Assembly: GCA_028866895.1 (NCBI GenBank)
Contig: JAGWHF010000002.1
Coordinates: 133,309 to 197,308 of the forward strand
Origin: Nitrososphaerota archaeon
GTDB lineage: Archaea > Thermoproteota > Nitrososphaeria > Nitrososphaerales > Nitrosopumilaceae
Direction of reading: 5' to 3'
DNA length: 64,000 nucleotides
The notes beneath the pieces were generated by a model. It was not told the DNA's origin. It made no database searches and saw nothing but the letters and a program-made list of their open reading frames with translations. This document shows positions 36,711 through 45,513 of this stretch, in pieces. Position numbers and translations under genes: made by a program. Within the stretch, counting starts at the first letter, position 1. Every line of letters starts with the position of its first letter.

Positions 36711-38483
36711 TTAATCTAATACATTTTCGAGCCTCTTTGTCTGGTTCTTAATGTAGTTAAATCCATCTTGCCAGAATCTCTCTGTGGTAATGTCTACTCC
36801 ATTCTCCTTTAGGAGCTTCTCGGGCTTCTTCGCTCCACCCGAGGAAAGAATGGCCTCATATGTGGGCACAAACGAACTTCCTTCTGTCTTGTATTGCTGG
36901 AAGAGTGACAACGACAATAGATTCCCAAAAGAATATGAATAGCAGTAAAATGGCGAGTGGAAGAAGTGTGGTATGCACGTCCATTCTATAGCAAAATCGG
37001 GTGTCATCTTGACAGAGGAGCCGAACTGCTCCCTAAGTGATGCCATATAAACTTCTGACAGGTCCTTCACGGTTGCACCTTTGCCTATCTTTTCATGGGC
37101 GGCAATCTCAAAGATGGTAAAAAATGCCTGTCTTCCCACAGTGGCGTAGAGGTCGTCAATATGTTCCAAAAGGATGGATTGTTGCTCTTTCTGGGAAACA
37201 TGATTGAGGATCTTGTCAAAAAGGAGCATCTCCGAAAAAGTGGAAGCCGTCTCGGCAAGAGGAAGCGGCGCTTCCTGTATGAAGATGGATTTGCCTGAGG
37301 CCGACATGCTGTGTATGGCATGTCCTAACTCATGTGCCATGGTGAAAACATCGTTGCTCTTACCTTTGAAGTTCAACAATACAAAAGGCGTTATCTTCGG
37401 CCCAATGGTACTGCAAAAGGCGCCACTCCTTTTCCCATGTCTTATCTGCGAGTCTACGTGGTTCTCAACAAAAACTCGTCTTGCCATCTCCCCAAGACGG
37501 GGGCTGAAATCATGGAGGGTCTCAAGGACCATCCTCACCGCGCTATCATACGTGTGGCGCTTTTCTTCCTTTTTCGGCATAGGAGCATAGATGTCATACC
37601 TCCAAAGTTTTTCAATCTTCAATAATCGTGCTTTCAAGGCAAAAAATTTTCTAAAAACATCCGCATTTCTTCTGCAAACATGGATAAGAGATTCTACCGT
37701 CATGTCATCAACATCATTTCCAATATTTCTAACGGAGATTGGCGATTCATACCCGCGAATCTGGACACATTCATCCCTCCAATTCTGCACTATGTTCTGG
37801 TAAATCTCTCCCAAAACTCCCTTGTGGCTGTCAAATTGTGAGAGCAGGACTTCGTAGGCATGCCTTCTCGTCTTTGCCACTGGACTCCTGACAAACTGGC
37901 TTAGCTCCTCCCTAGTGCATGTCCTCTCCTTTCCATTAATCCTCACCTTGAACTGGAAGGCGTTAGTAATCTTGTCGTAAAGTTTCACAAGAGCTGAATG
38001 ACCTGTAACATCCAGCGTGTTGATTATTTTTTCTTCCGGCTCGGACAATGAATATCTGGCCAATGTCCTCTTATGCCTAAGAAATTCTTGCAGATCGCCG
38101 GCATTTTTCATCAACCTTCTGGCGTTTCCTTCATCGAGGTACTTTTTCCACCATTGGTCAAAAAATAGCGTCCGGTTGTCAATCTCGGAACCTATCTTGC
38201 TCATCCTTGTCAGAAGGGATGTGGCCCTGTCAGACTGGGTATCTGAGGAGTATTCAAGTGAAGCGTACCCAGAAACAACACTGAATCTCTCTGTTATCTC
38301 CTCTAACGACTTGAGGATCGTAATGAACCTCATTGCCGACATTCTTGATGAAAGATTTCCCCTGTTTTTTTCAAAAGCCTTTACCTTGGATTCTATCTCT
38401 CCAAGCTGCCTCCTGAAGGCAGGCGAGTCCTGATCTTTGACAAGTTCCTCGAGGTCCCATCTGCCCTGCCTGAACGGTCGCAT
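36711..38483 (-). CDS. pepF: Oligoendopeptidase F-like M3 metallopeptidase
   Basis: A 590-residue cytosolic zinc peptidase. The active site is A-H-E-L-G-H-A-I-H (H384-E-L-G-H388), with the third ligand in the following L-A-E-T-A-S-T-F-S-E segment. The N-terminal helical region is typical of M3B oligoendopeptidases, which cut medium-length peptides. Length is normal. It may process peptides released by the proteasome or imported ones. The gene is monocistronic. Confidence 0.93.
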   Translation of the reverse strand: MRPFRQGRWDLEELVKDQDSPAFRRQLGEIESKVKAFEKNRGNLSSRMSAMRFITILKSLEEITERFSVVSGYASLEYSSDTQSDRATSLLTRMSKIGSEIDNRTLFFDQWWKKYLDEGNARRLMKNAGDLQEFLRHKRTLARYSLSEPEEKIINTLDVTGHSALVKLYDKITNAFQFKVRINGKERTCTREELSQFVRSPVAKTRRHAYEVLLSQFDSHKGVLGEIYQNIVQNWRDECVQIRGYESPISVRNIGNDVDDMTVESLIHVCRRNADVFRKFFALKARLLKIEKLWRYDIYAPMPKKEEKRHTYDSAVRMVLETLHDFSPRLGEMARRVFVENHVDSQIRHGKRSGAFCSTIGPKITPFVLLNFKGKSNDVFTMAHELGHAIHSMSASGKSIFIQEAPLPLAETASTFSEMLLFDKILNHVSQKEQQSILLEHIDDLYATVGRQAFFTIFEIAAHEKIGKGATVKDLSEVYMASLREQFGSSVKMTPDFAIEWTCIPHFFHSPFYCYSYSFGNLLSLSLFQQYKTEGSSFVPTYEAILSSGGAKKPEKLLKENGVDITTERFWQDGFNYIKNQTKRLENVLD

Positions 38484-38600
38484 TTACCACCAGTGCTTCC
38501 GACTTACTAAAATACTATGTGCAAAAATCTCTGCAAGCCGCAACTTTTGACCTGAGATTTTTCATCACTTCGATCTCAAGAGTGGAAATCCTACGCGTCT

Positions 38601-38608
38601 CTTATATA
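38601..38608 (+). promoter_or_regulatory. TATA box of the C2H2 microprotein gene
   Basis: cttatata is centred about 26 bases upstream of the GTG at 38631, which makes this GTG a likely leaderless start for the zinc-finger microprotein. Confidence 0.5.
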
Positions 38609-38630
38609 TCAAAATCTCAATAAGGTACAA

Positions 38631-38753
38631 GTGAGCATGACAGCATGGAAGTGTTACAGATGCAACTTGGTTTTCAAAGAAAAATCACATGTTGACATGC
38701 ACAACGAAGTATCGAGACATTTTGCGACCGAGGTAAAACTACCCACCTCTTAA
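38631..38753 (+). CDS. 40-residue single C2H2 zinc-finger protein
   Basis: A very short gene reading M-S-M-T-A-W-K-C-Y-R-C-N-L-V-F and onward. It matches the canonical finger C-x2-C-x3-F-x5-(hydrophobic)-x2-H-x5-H, with both cysteines, Phe, Val and both histidines correctly spaced. The finger makes up nearly the whole protein. A TATA box ends 22 bases upstream of the GTG; ATG 38637 is an alternative start. It may bind DNA, RNA or protein. Confidence 0.65.
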   Translation: MSMTAWKCYRCNLVFKEKSHVDMHNEVSRHFATEVKLPTS

Positions 38754-38835
38754 CCGCGGGTCCTGGCGCAGGAAAGGATTCCAATCGTAGGACAATGGCA
38801 AGTATTTATTTAACCCTGATTTCGATTACCCGTTC

Positions 38836-39909
38836 GTGGATCCCCATAATTTTCACGGTAGGGACATACCGCATCTCAAGGTTGAGCCTGGGATGGGCAT
38901 TGATGATCTCGTCGAACTCTTCGCAAGCACCGGTTACAACGCACGCCAGCTTGGTGAGGCAGCAAAGCTTTACTGCAGGATGATAGAAGACGATGCTACC
39001 ATCTGCCTTACAGTATCCGGTGCCATGACGCCGGTTGGCTTTGGAGGCCTCTTCAAGACGCTCATCGAAAAGGGATTCATCGACTGGATTGTCTCTACAG
39101 GCGCAAATGTATATCATGAAGATCATTTTGCATGGAACCTTCCAGTTAAGCAGGGTCACTTCGAGGTAGATGATATGATTTTGTATGAAAAGGACATTGT
39201 AAGGATAAGGGATGTTTACATCAAAGGGGAGGAGACGCTCAAGGCAGAGGACAGGATAGTGCAGAAAATGTTTTCCAACGGTCTTACTGACAAGCCCTTT
39301 ACCACTGCAGAATTTTGTCATGCCATGGGGAGGTACTCAAAGGAAAATTCGAAGAACCCTCAAAAAAGCTTCGTCGTTACTGCCTATGATTACGACGTGC
39401 CAGTTTACATCTCAACCCTGAAGGACTCATCACTTGCCTTAGATCTTGCTCCACTAAGACTTGCAAACAAACCCTACAGTCTTGATTTTGTAAGGGAAAT
39501 AATAGAGCAGGCAGCAATAGTATACAACTCTAAAAAATCTGGGATCGTGGAGATCGGAGGAGGCGTTCCAAAAAATACAGCCCAGCAGACAGGCCCACTA
39601 CTCGACCAGATCCTAGGCCTAGGACATGGCGGTCAGAATTACATAATTCAGATAACAGATGCCCGGCCTGACACAGGGGGTCTATCAGGAGCCACCCTTC
39701 AGGAAGGTAAGAGTTGGGGCAAGGTGAAAGATTCCCACGAGGACGTCATCATGGTATATGCCGATGCTACCATCGCATTTCCTGTGCTTTGTCTCTACGC
39801 ACTGAGTACTGAAAAGCCCAGAAAACCCAAGCGCCTATACAAGAAGCTTGACGAGTATTACAAGGGTTTGACAGAGACCTATTTTGCCAATAGGAAAAGA
39901 ACAAAATAA
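38836..39909 (+). CDS. Deoxyhypusine synthase-like protein (divergent paralogue)
   Basis: A 357-residue member of the deoxyhypusine synthase family. A lysine is kept at the catalytic position (K246 in G-G-G-V-P-K), but the following His-His of true enzymes reads Asn-Thr, and A-Q-E-F-D-G-S-L-S-G reads D-A-R-P-D-T-G-G-L-S-G. The NAD-binding S-G-A-M-T-P and S-T-G-A-N sites are present. Relatives of this branch act in polyamine metabolism (homospermidine- or spermidine-type aminobutyl transfers) rather than on aIF5A, a plausible role next to PdaD-derived agmatine. A canonical dys is at 7823. The start is GTG. Confidence 0.85.
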   Translation: MDPHNFHGRDIPHLKVEPGMGIDDLVELFASTGYNARQLGEAAKLYCRMIEDDATICLTVSGAMTPVGFGGLFKTLIEKGFIDWIVSTGANVYHEDHFAWNLPVKQGHFEVDDMILYEKDIVRIRDVYIKGEETLKAEDRIVQKMFSNGLTDKPFTTAEFCHAMGRYSKENSKNPQKSFVVTAYDYDVPVYISTLKDSSLALDLAPLRLANKPYSLDFVREIIEQAAIVYNSKKSGIVEIGGGVPKNTAQQTGPLLDQILGLGHGGQNYIIQITDARPDTGGLSGATLQEGKSWGKVKDSHEDVIMVYADATIAFPVLCLYALSTEKPRKPKRLYKKLDEYYKGLTETYFANRKRTK

Positions 39910-39929
39910 TAAAAATGAAAAATAGGGAT

Positions 39930-40520
39930 CTAGAGTTTTAGGAATCCTCTAGTCTTTGAGGTGAATATGACGACACTAATGATTGCTAATACAAGAACTA
40001 GTGACGCCACTGGACCAAATTCCGGAACTGCTTGACTGCTTGCGTTAGAAGTTGTCATGTTTGAAGTTGTCATGTTAGAAGTTCCAGTCATATTGCTGCT
40101 ACTTGTCGTTGCTGGACTAGTTGCTCCTGCTGCCCCCACTATTATCTCTCCTGTCATCCAAGGATGGACCTGACAGAAATAGCTGTAGGTGCCTGCAGTG
40201 GTAAAAGCTGGGGTGGTATATGATTTGCCAGCTGAAATCAAACTGCTGTCAAAGACAGTACCTGTCTGATTGTCTGATGGCTTACCACTTGTTGCAGTGT
40301 GCCCTACCGTGTCAGCGTTTGTCCATGTGACGGTGTCACCAACGTTGACGTTAACAACCTGCGGGTTGAAGCAATCGGTCGACGTGCACGCTCCCTTGGT
40401 ATTTGACGCGCCGCTGCTAATTGTTACCTGCACGTTTGCTGCATAAGCCGGTTGAGCTACTGCAATTACAGCAACTAGAGCCAAAACTCCAAATAGTGCG
40501 CCTATTGGTTTTGACTTCAT
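39930..40520 (-). CDS. Exported type I copper protein with PEFG-CTERM sorting tag
   Basis: A 196-residue cupredoxin. A signal peptide ends near A-Y-A-A-N-V. The copper ligands are H74, C116, H119 and M122 (Y-F-C-Q-V-H-P-W-M). A Thr/Ser/Asn-rich linker follows, then P-E-F-G at 166-169, a hydrophobic helix and a basic tail: the thaumarchaeal PEFG-CTERM signal for archaeosortase-type processing. C45 and C50 may form an extra disulfide. The ATG at 40520 is preferred because a TATA box at about 40543-40550 lies 25-28 bases upstream. It probably carries electrons outside the membrane. Confidence 0.92.
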   Translation of the reverse strand: MKSKPIGALFGVLALVAVIAVAQPAYAANVQVTISSGASNTKGACTSTDCFNPQVVNVNVGDTVTWTNADTVGHTATSGKPSDNQTGTVFDSSLISAGKSYTTPAFTTAGTYSYFCQVHPWMTGEIIVGAAGATSPATTSSSNMTGTSNMTTSNMTTSNASSQAVPEFGPVASLVLVLAIISVVIFTSKTRGFLKL

Positions 40521-40595
40521 CGGATTTTCTGACAAATGAGGGCATTATAAAGGCTCTCGTCGGAATGTTCTTGTTGCAAATAGGAACATGATCTT

Positions 40596-40805
40596 CTAGA
40601 ATCTGTCGTATCTTGCCCGTTCTACGTCGCGGTCTTCTTTAGTGGCCTTCTTCCATTCTTTGTAATGTTCCTTGCATAGAACCGTCTTCTTCCCGCCGGA
40701 GACGCTCAGGCCAGTGCCCTCCACCTTGGAAGTTGTCAGCGAACGAACGCCATCTTTGTCGCAGCCAAGGACGTTGCATTTTGCGCCCTTTGCTATGATA
40801 CCCAT
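40596..40805 (-). CDS. Small zinc-finger-like protein
   Basis: A 69-residue basic protein with K-C-N-V-L-G-C and L-C-K-E-H-Y, a C-x4-C plus C-x2-H ligand set for one zinc ion, and a charged C-terminal helix (K-E-W-K-K-A-T-K-E-D). It looks like a treble-clef or nucleic-acid-binding mini protein. It is monocistronic, and its function is unknown. Confidence 0.7.
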   Translation of the reverse strand: MGIIAKGAKCNVLGCDKDGVRSLTTSKVEGTGLSVSGGKKTVLCKEHYKEWKKATKEDRDVERARYDRF

Positions 40806-40892
40806 GGGACCCCTTCCACCCCATATTATTTGAGGATTATTGGAATCTTGGACATAAACCCTTTAATCTTAAAGGGCATTTGGGAGTAAAAG

Positions 40893-41471
40893 ATGCTCAA
40901 TAACCTCAGAGAGGGGCTAAAACCGGTACTAGAAAAGTTAGGTAAAACATTTGCCTCAACAGGTCTTTCTGCCAACTTCTGGACTGGTATGGGACTCGGC
41001 TTTGCCTTTGCCTCTGCAATAGCCTATGCATCGCACATGCAATACTCATTTGTTGTAGGGGGCATACTCCTGCTCATCTCTGGCTTCTTTGACATTGTGG
41101 ATGGTCAGGTTGCGAGAGTCACTGGGAAAACCTCCAAGAGGGGTGCATTCCTGGATTCAGTATTTGACAAGATTGCCGAGGTTGCAATATTTCTTGGCAT
41201 TCTCATTGGGAACTATTCTCCAGGATATTTGGTCCTGTTGGCCATTACCATGTCACTGCTTGTAAGCTATACGCGCTCCCGCGCCGAATCTCTCGGTATC
41301 AGGTTGCAGGGGATTGGAATAGGTGAACGTGCAGAAAGACTGTTAGTCATCGCGATTGTCGGGATGATAGGTCCTGTATTCTTGAAATATGCGGTCGGAA
41401 TAGTAATCATCCTTGCAGGCATAACTCTTTTCCAGCGGATTGCATTTGCCTCAAAAAATCTTGGTAACTAG
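40893..41471 (+). CDS. CDP-alcohol phosphatidyltransferase (likely archaetidylinositol phosphate synthase)
   Basis: A 192-residue integral membrane enzyme. The full CDP-alcohol phosphotransferase signature is present: D67-x2-D70-G-x2-A74-R75-x8-G84-x3-D88-x3-D92, with several hydrophobic helices. Such enzymes transfer CDP-archaeol lipid onto a polar alcohol. Because inositol-phosphate synthase is encoded at 9072, inositol phosphate is a likely acceptor, but glycerol phosphate or serine cannot be excluded. It overlaps the convergent rps26e by 4 bases. Confidence 0.88.
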   Translation: MLNNLREGLKPVLEKLGKTFASTGLSANFWTGMGLGFAFASAIAYASHMQYSFVVGGILLLISGFFDIVDGQVARVTGKTSKRGAFLDSVFDKIAEVAIFLGILIGNYSPGYLVLLAITMSLLVSYTRSRAESLGIRLQGIGIGERAERLLVIAIVGMIGPVFLKYAVGIVIILAGITLFQRIAFASKNLGN

Positions 41472-41755
41472 CGGAGCCTGCCTGTCTGATGCCTCGAGTC
41501 AGCAGACCTTATCTTCAGGATGCCAAAGTGAATTGCGCAGGAGATGCAGTAGTACTTGAGCACTGTTGGAGCTGCAATATATGCGCCTTGGGCCCTGAGT
41601 TCCTTTGCGAGACTATGTTCCACCAAGTTCAGCCTGGATGTCACTTTTTTTGCCTTGTCACGAGGTACTGTTGCGCCGCAGTTGGTGCACTGGATTCGAT
41701 CAGAAGATCCTTTGCCACCCTTCCTTCGCCCTCTGCTTGCACGCTTTAACGGCAT
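41468..41755 (-). CDS. rps26e: Ribosomal protein S26e
   Basis: A 95-residue small-subunit protein shared by eukaryotes and part of the archaea. The basic N-terminus is followed by a zinc site, C23-T-N-C26 and C70-I-S-C73, and the family segment C-G-A-T-V-P-R-D-K-A. It binds near the mRNA exit of the 30S subunit. A TATA-like tttattta on the same strand (about 41779-41786) lies 25-30 bases upstream. Its presence supports a TACK-group archaeon. Confidence 0.93.
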   Translation of the reverse strand: MPLKRASRGRRKGGKGSSDRIQCTNCGATVPRDKAKKVTSRLNLVEHSLAKELRAQGAYIAAPTVLKYYCISCAIHFGILKIRSADSRHQTGRLR

Positions 41756-41831
41756 GAGTTACCTGTAATGTGCCTCTAAATAAACCAATTTGACTGGTGT
41801 GGTTTATCACAGAAATGACCCTCAAGATATC

Positions 41832-41845
41832 TTGTAGGCCTACAA
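41832..41845. promoter_or_regulatory. Perfect 14-base palindrome between rps26e and the sugar kinase gene
   Basis: TTGTAGG-CCTACAA is fully self-complementary and lies in a 226-base divergent region. Its half-site TGTAG/CTACA is also found in the palindrome at 25149-25165, with a spacing of two bases here and one there. It may be a regulator site for either gene. Nothing else is visible in the region. Confidence 0.35.
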
Positions 41846-41981
41846 ATTCAACCTCTGCGAGTAGGTGCGTTTCTTTCCCCGTCCAAATTCGGCCACCTGT
41901 GAGGGGAGAGTCCATAATTTTGCTTGCCTACAGGGGAATGGACAGAAAAGGACTAAATGGAAAGATATGAGGGTATAATTG

Positions 41982-42857
41982 ATGGAGATTGCCATACTGT
42001 CTCATTGTACAATAGATGAGATTTCCAGAAACGGCAATGTCGTGGAAACTCCCGGCGGGCCGGCAACATACTGCGGCCTTACGGCAAAGAAGATGGGCTT
42101 TGGCGTCGAACTTCACACCAAGGTGGGGCCTGACTTTAAGTTCAAACAAGACATAGAGATATTGGGTCTGCCTCTACCCGAAAGGTCATTCTCGAACACG
42201 CCCACAACGAGGTTCCTACTAGATATCCGCGGGGCAGAAAGGGAACTGTATCTAAAGTCTATGTGCGACCCTGTAGAATACCACTCTTCTGACGCCGACG
42301 GCTTCATTATAAGCCCAGTCTTCAATGAAGTGGCAGAGGAAACACTGGATGAGATTCGCGAAAGCTCCAACTTCCTCCTACTCGACCCGCAAGGGTATCT
42401 TCGTCGTGTAGATAATTCTGGCAGGATATTTCTTGACCGGACGTTACTTGACATTTCCAAGGTGACAGCAATCAAGACCGATCCCGAGGAAGCCTTCCAT
42501 CTTACTGGGTTAAGAGAGAGGGACGCCATGCTTGCACTTCAAAAAAGAGGGGCAAAACATGTCCTTTACACCAACAAACAGGAAATAACAATGCTTGTCA
42601 AGGATCGGATGTACAGCCTCCGCATTCCAGATATGACAATAAGTGATACTACTGGAGTGGGCGATATTTTTTGCTCGGCCTTTGCGTGCTCCTACCTCAA
42701 GGAGAGAGACTCGCTTTGGGCAATCTGCTTTGCGGTGGGAGCAGCCCAGGCCGCGCTCGAAACAAAGTCCATAGGGCTGTCGAAGACGCCACATCCTGGA
42801 GCAATCCAGCAAAACGCGGCCTACCTGTACAACCTAGTAAAGTTCTCCGAAGTCTAA
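41982..42857 (+). CDS. PfkB-family carbohydrate kinase
   Basis: A 291-residue ribokinase-fold protein. The N-terminal G-G-P-A-T-Y-C-G motif and the C-terminal D-T-T-G-V-G-D-I-F motif, with catalytic Asp, are both present. The substrate could be a sugar, nucleoside or inositol-like compound; sequence alone does not decide. The ATG at 41982 follows a TTG at 41979. The NAD-kinase-like gene begins 31 bases downstream on the same strand. Confidence 0.85.
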   Translation: MEIAILSHCTIDEISRNGNVVETPGGPATYCGLTAKKMGFGVELHTKVGPDFKFKQDIEILGLPLPERSFSNTPTTRFLLDIRGAERELYLKSMCDPVEYHSSDADGFIISPVFNEVAEETLDEIRESSNFLLLDPQGYLRRVDNSGRIFLDRTLLDISKVTAIKTDPEEAFHLTGLRERDAMLALQKRGAKHVLYTNKQEITMLVKDRMYSLRIPDMTISDTTGVGDIFCSAFACSYLKERDSLWAICFAVGAAQAALETKSIGLSKTPHPGAIQQNAAYLYNLVKFSEV

Positions 42858-42888
42858 GCTTTTATTGTGTGGGTGACTTCTCCACGAT

Positions 42889-43881
42889 ATGAAGGTCGCA
42901 GTCTACAGCCAAGATCAGGATCAAACTGTAAAATCCGTTCGCCTGGCTCTTGAGAGTCACGGTATAGAAACATTCGTACTTTCAAACAAACCTCTTGCCA
43001 AGGAGGTAGATTATGTTGTAGTGGCTGGAGGGGACAGAGGCGTGAGATCATATTTCCACCGTTTCATGAACAGTACCATACCTGTGCTTGGAATCAACGA
43101 GTTTGAGTCCGGCGGATACATGGCCCAAACTGACCTAAAGGAGTTTCCAACATATCTCAACCGGCTAAAAAAGGGCGATTTTTCCATAGAACACCTGACA
43201 AGGGTTGGTGTGAAGATCGACGGCAAGAATGTCTATCCAACCCTAAATGACGTTGCTATATTCTCATCAAAGAGCGCCACTCTGGTTGAGCATGTACTTC
43301 GCGTAAACGGCGAGGAATTCTGGCACGATAGTAGCGACGGCCTCATAGTGTCTACACCCATAGGCTCGTCGGCATACTCCATGTCTGCCGGAGGTCCCGC
43401 CATTTACCAAGGATCCCGCGTGTTATGCATCGTTTCCGTTAATTCCCTAGACATCACAAGAAGACCTCTCATAGTACCAGAGGACAGCTTCATAGAAGTG
43501 GATGACATATCTTCGAGCTTGAGATGCGAGGTAGTAATGGATGGCAAGGACAGGTTCAAGGTTGACAAGATTGTCGAGTGCACCAAGTTTCCACAGCCTG
43601 CTAATATAATACGAATGAAGAAGGACTCGACTACTGTCTCTGCCATGGCTAAAAAAGTAAAACTCGCTGACGAGCTGTTGAACATGCCCCCAAGCTCAAA
43701 ACTGCTACTCAAGACACTAGAGTATGAAGGGGCGCTCACACAGAAGGAGCTCGCCGCAAAAACTCTGCTGCCTGACAGGACTGTACGCCTTGCTCTGAGG
43801 CACCTGCTGGATAAAGGCTATGTAAAAAGGCGTGTCTCTCTGCGAGACACTAGGCAGCGAATTTACGAGGTCCCAAAATAA
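42889..43881 (+). CDS. NAD kinase-like protein fused to a C-terminal winged helix
   Basis: A 330-residue protein. Residues 1-255 match ATP-NAD kinases, with the S-D-G-L-I-V-S-T-P-I-G-S-S-A-Y-S-M-S-A-G-G-P block. The usual G-G-D-G-T motif reads G-G-D-R-G (47-51), so catalysis may be altered. Residues 268-330 form a MarR-like winged helix: A-L-T-Q-K-E-L-A-A-K, P-D-R-T-V-R-L-A-L-R-H-L-L-D-K-G-Y-V and a basic wing. The combination suggests a kinase that also acts as, or is controlled by, a DNA-binding domain. It is convergent with and immediately adjacent to pyrG. Confidence 0.85.
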   Translation: MKVAVYSQDQDQTVKSVRLALESHGIETFVLSNKPLAKEVDYVVVAGGDRGVRSYFHRFMNSTIPVLGINEFESGGYMAQTDLKEFPTYLNRLKKGDFSIEHLTRVGVKIDGKNVYPTLNDVAIFSSKSATLVEHVLRVNGEEFWHDSSDGLIVSTPIGSSAYSMSAGGPAIYQGSRVLCIVSVNSLDITRRPLIVPEDSFIEVDDISSSLRCEVVMDGKDRFKVDKIVECTKFPQPANIIRMKKDSTTVSAMAKKVKLADELLNMPPSSKLLLKTLEYEGALTQKELAAKTLLPDRTVRLALRHLLDKGYVKRRVSLRDTRQRIYEVPK

Positions 43882-45489
43882 TCAAACCGCGGATGCCGCC
43901 TTTACGAATGCCTCAAATGATTCTTCCGGATATCCGGGCCTACTGCTAAATTCAGGGTGGAACTGGACGCCAAGGTAAAACCTGTGACCTGGCAACTCTA
44001 GAATTTCCATCCTTTTTTTGCTGTCACTATGTCCTGAGAACTTTAGGCCTTTTGAGTTAAAAAGTTCCAAATAACTCTGGTTGAACTCGTACCTGTGCCT
44101 GTGCCTTTTGGAAACTGTGTTTGATTTGTAGATCTTGAATCCTAGGGTCTCATCCTCTACCTTGACCTCGTTAGCACCAAGCCTCAGAGAGCCTCCCTTC
44201 TTTTCCACCATTTTCTGCTCCGGCAGGAGGTCTATCACCGGGTCCTTCGTATGCGGGTTTATCTCCGTGGAGTTTGCATCCCCAAGTCCGCACACGTACC
44301 TGCCAAATGCAACTGCGGCCAGTTGGAAGCCAAAACATATCCCGAGATACGGTATGTTTTTTTCCCTCGCAAAGTTCGCCGTCCTGATTATCCCCTCTGC
44401 CCCGCGTTCTCCAAACCCGCCTGGAACGATTATTCCGTGATACTGTATCAGTTTGTCGATCTCTCCATTGAGCTCCTCAGAATCTATCCAGTCAATAACC
44501 ACGTTCTTGCCAATCTTGGCTCCGGCATGTTTTAACGCATGGTTTACGCTAACATAGCTGTCAGCCAACTTTACGTACTTGCCCACCATTGCAATCCTTA
44601 CCTGCTCCCCGGGGTTTGCAAATGAGTTTACTATGGAGTTCCACCTGTCCCAGTTGGCCGATGTGTTTACAAGTCCCACCTTGCCAAATTTCTTGAAAAT
44701 AATATCCACTATTCCCTGGTCGTAGAGCATCTGTGGTACCATCAGAATGGAATCTGCATCATGGCATGAGAATACATCCCTTTCTGATACGTTGGAAAAT
44801 AGCGATATCTTCCTCTTGGCTGATGTCTCAAGGGGTCTCGTGCATCTTACCGCCATAAGGTCAGGCTGTATGCCGATCCTTCTCAACTCTTGGACGCTGT
44901 GCTGCGTCGGTTTGGTTTTCTGTTCGCCCACTACGTCAAGGGAGGGGGCAAGCGTTACGTGTATGAATATTACTTTGTCGGACCCCTCTTCTAGCCTCAT
45001 CTGTCTTAACGCCTCTAAGAAGGGAAGACTCTCTATGTCTCCTACAGTGCCACCGCACTCTACGACAAGGACGTCCAATCCTTCGGATTTAGAAATTGAC
45101 CTTATCCTGTCTTTTATGGCATCTGTCACATGCGGTATTATCTGCACACATGCCCCCAAGTACTCTCCCCTCCGTTCCGCCTCTATCACGCTAGAATAAA
45201 TCTGAGCCGTGGTAATGTTATGGGTCTTGGGTATGCTCTGGTTGAGGAATCTCTCGTAGTTGCCAATGTCCATATCGCATTCTCCGCCGTCATCCGTAAC
45301 GAAAACTTCACCATGTGCTATGGGATTCATCGTACCTGCATCATAATTCAAGTACGGGTCAATCTTTACGCAGGAGACCTTCTGATTGGATAGTTGGAGA
45401 AGTTTTGCGACGGATGATGAAACCACGCCTTTTCCAAGACCTGACATTACGCCACCTGTCACAAAAATATATTTTGTATCAGTCTGCAT
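43882..45489 (-). CDS. pyrG: CTP synthase
   Basis: A 535-residue glutamine amidotransferase that converts UTP to CTP. The N-terminal synthetase domain starts with the P-loop G-G-V-M-S-G-L-G-K-G. The C-terminal class I glutaminase has its nucleophile in G-I-C-F-G-F-Q, with the F-H-P-E-F pair near the end. Length is normal. It is followed directly by the convergent NAD-kinase-like gene; trpA lies 24 bases upstream. Confidence 0.96.
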   Translation of the reverse strand: MQTDTKYIFVTGGVMSGLGKGVVSSSVAKLLQLSNQKVSCVKIDPYLNYDAGTMNPIAHGEVFVTDDGGECDMDIGNYERFLNQSIPKTHNITTAQIYSSVIEAERRGEYLGACVQIIPHVTDAIKDRIRSISKSEGLDVLVVECGGTVGDIESLPFLEALRQMRLEEGSDKVIFIHVTLAPSLDVVGEQKTKPTQHSVQELRRIGIQPDLMAVRCTRPLETSAKRKISLFSNVSERDVFSCHDADSILMVPQMLYDQGIVDIIFKKFGKVGLVNTSANWDRWNSIVNSFANPGEQVRIAMVGKYVKLADSYVSVNHALKHAGAKIGKNVVIDWIDSEELNGEIDKLIQYHGIIVPGGFGERGAEGIIRTANFAREKNIPYLGICFGFQLAAVAFGRYVCGLGDANSTEINPHTKDPVIDLLPEQKMVEKKGGSLRLGANEVKVEDETLGFKIYKSNTVSKRHRHRYEFNQSYLELFNSKGLKFSGHSDSKKRMEILELPGHRFYLGVQFHPEFSSRPGYPEESFEAFVKAASAV

Positions 45490-45513
45490 ATCTATGATGG
45501 ATTTATGGTATTT

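Noticed and set aside
36645-36712. tRNA-like T-loop (ggttcaaac) near hairpins
   Set aside because: No acceptor stem, anticodon arm or complementary T-stem can be drawn around it.
40021-40090. Short tandem repeats in the cupredoxin gene as a possible repeat element
   Set aside because: They encode the Met-Thr-Thr-Ser-Asn linker of the protein; a coding low-complexity linker, not a mobile or CRISPR-type repeat.
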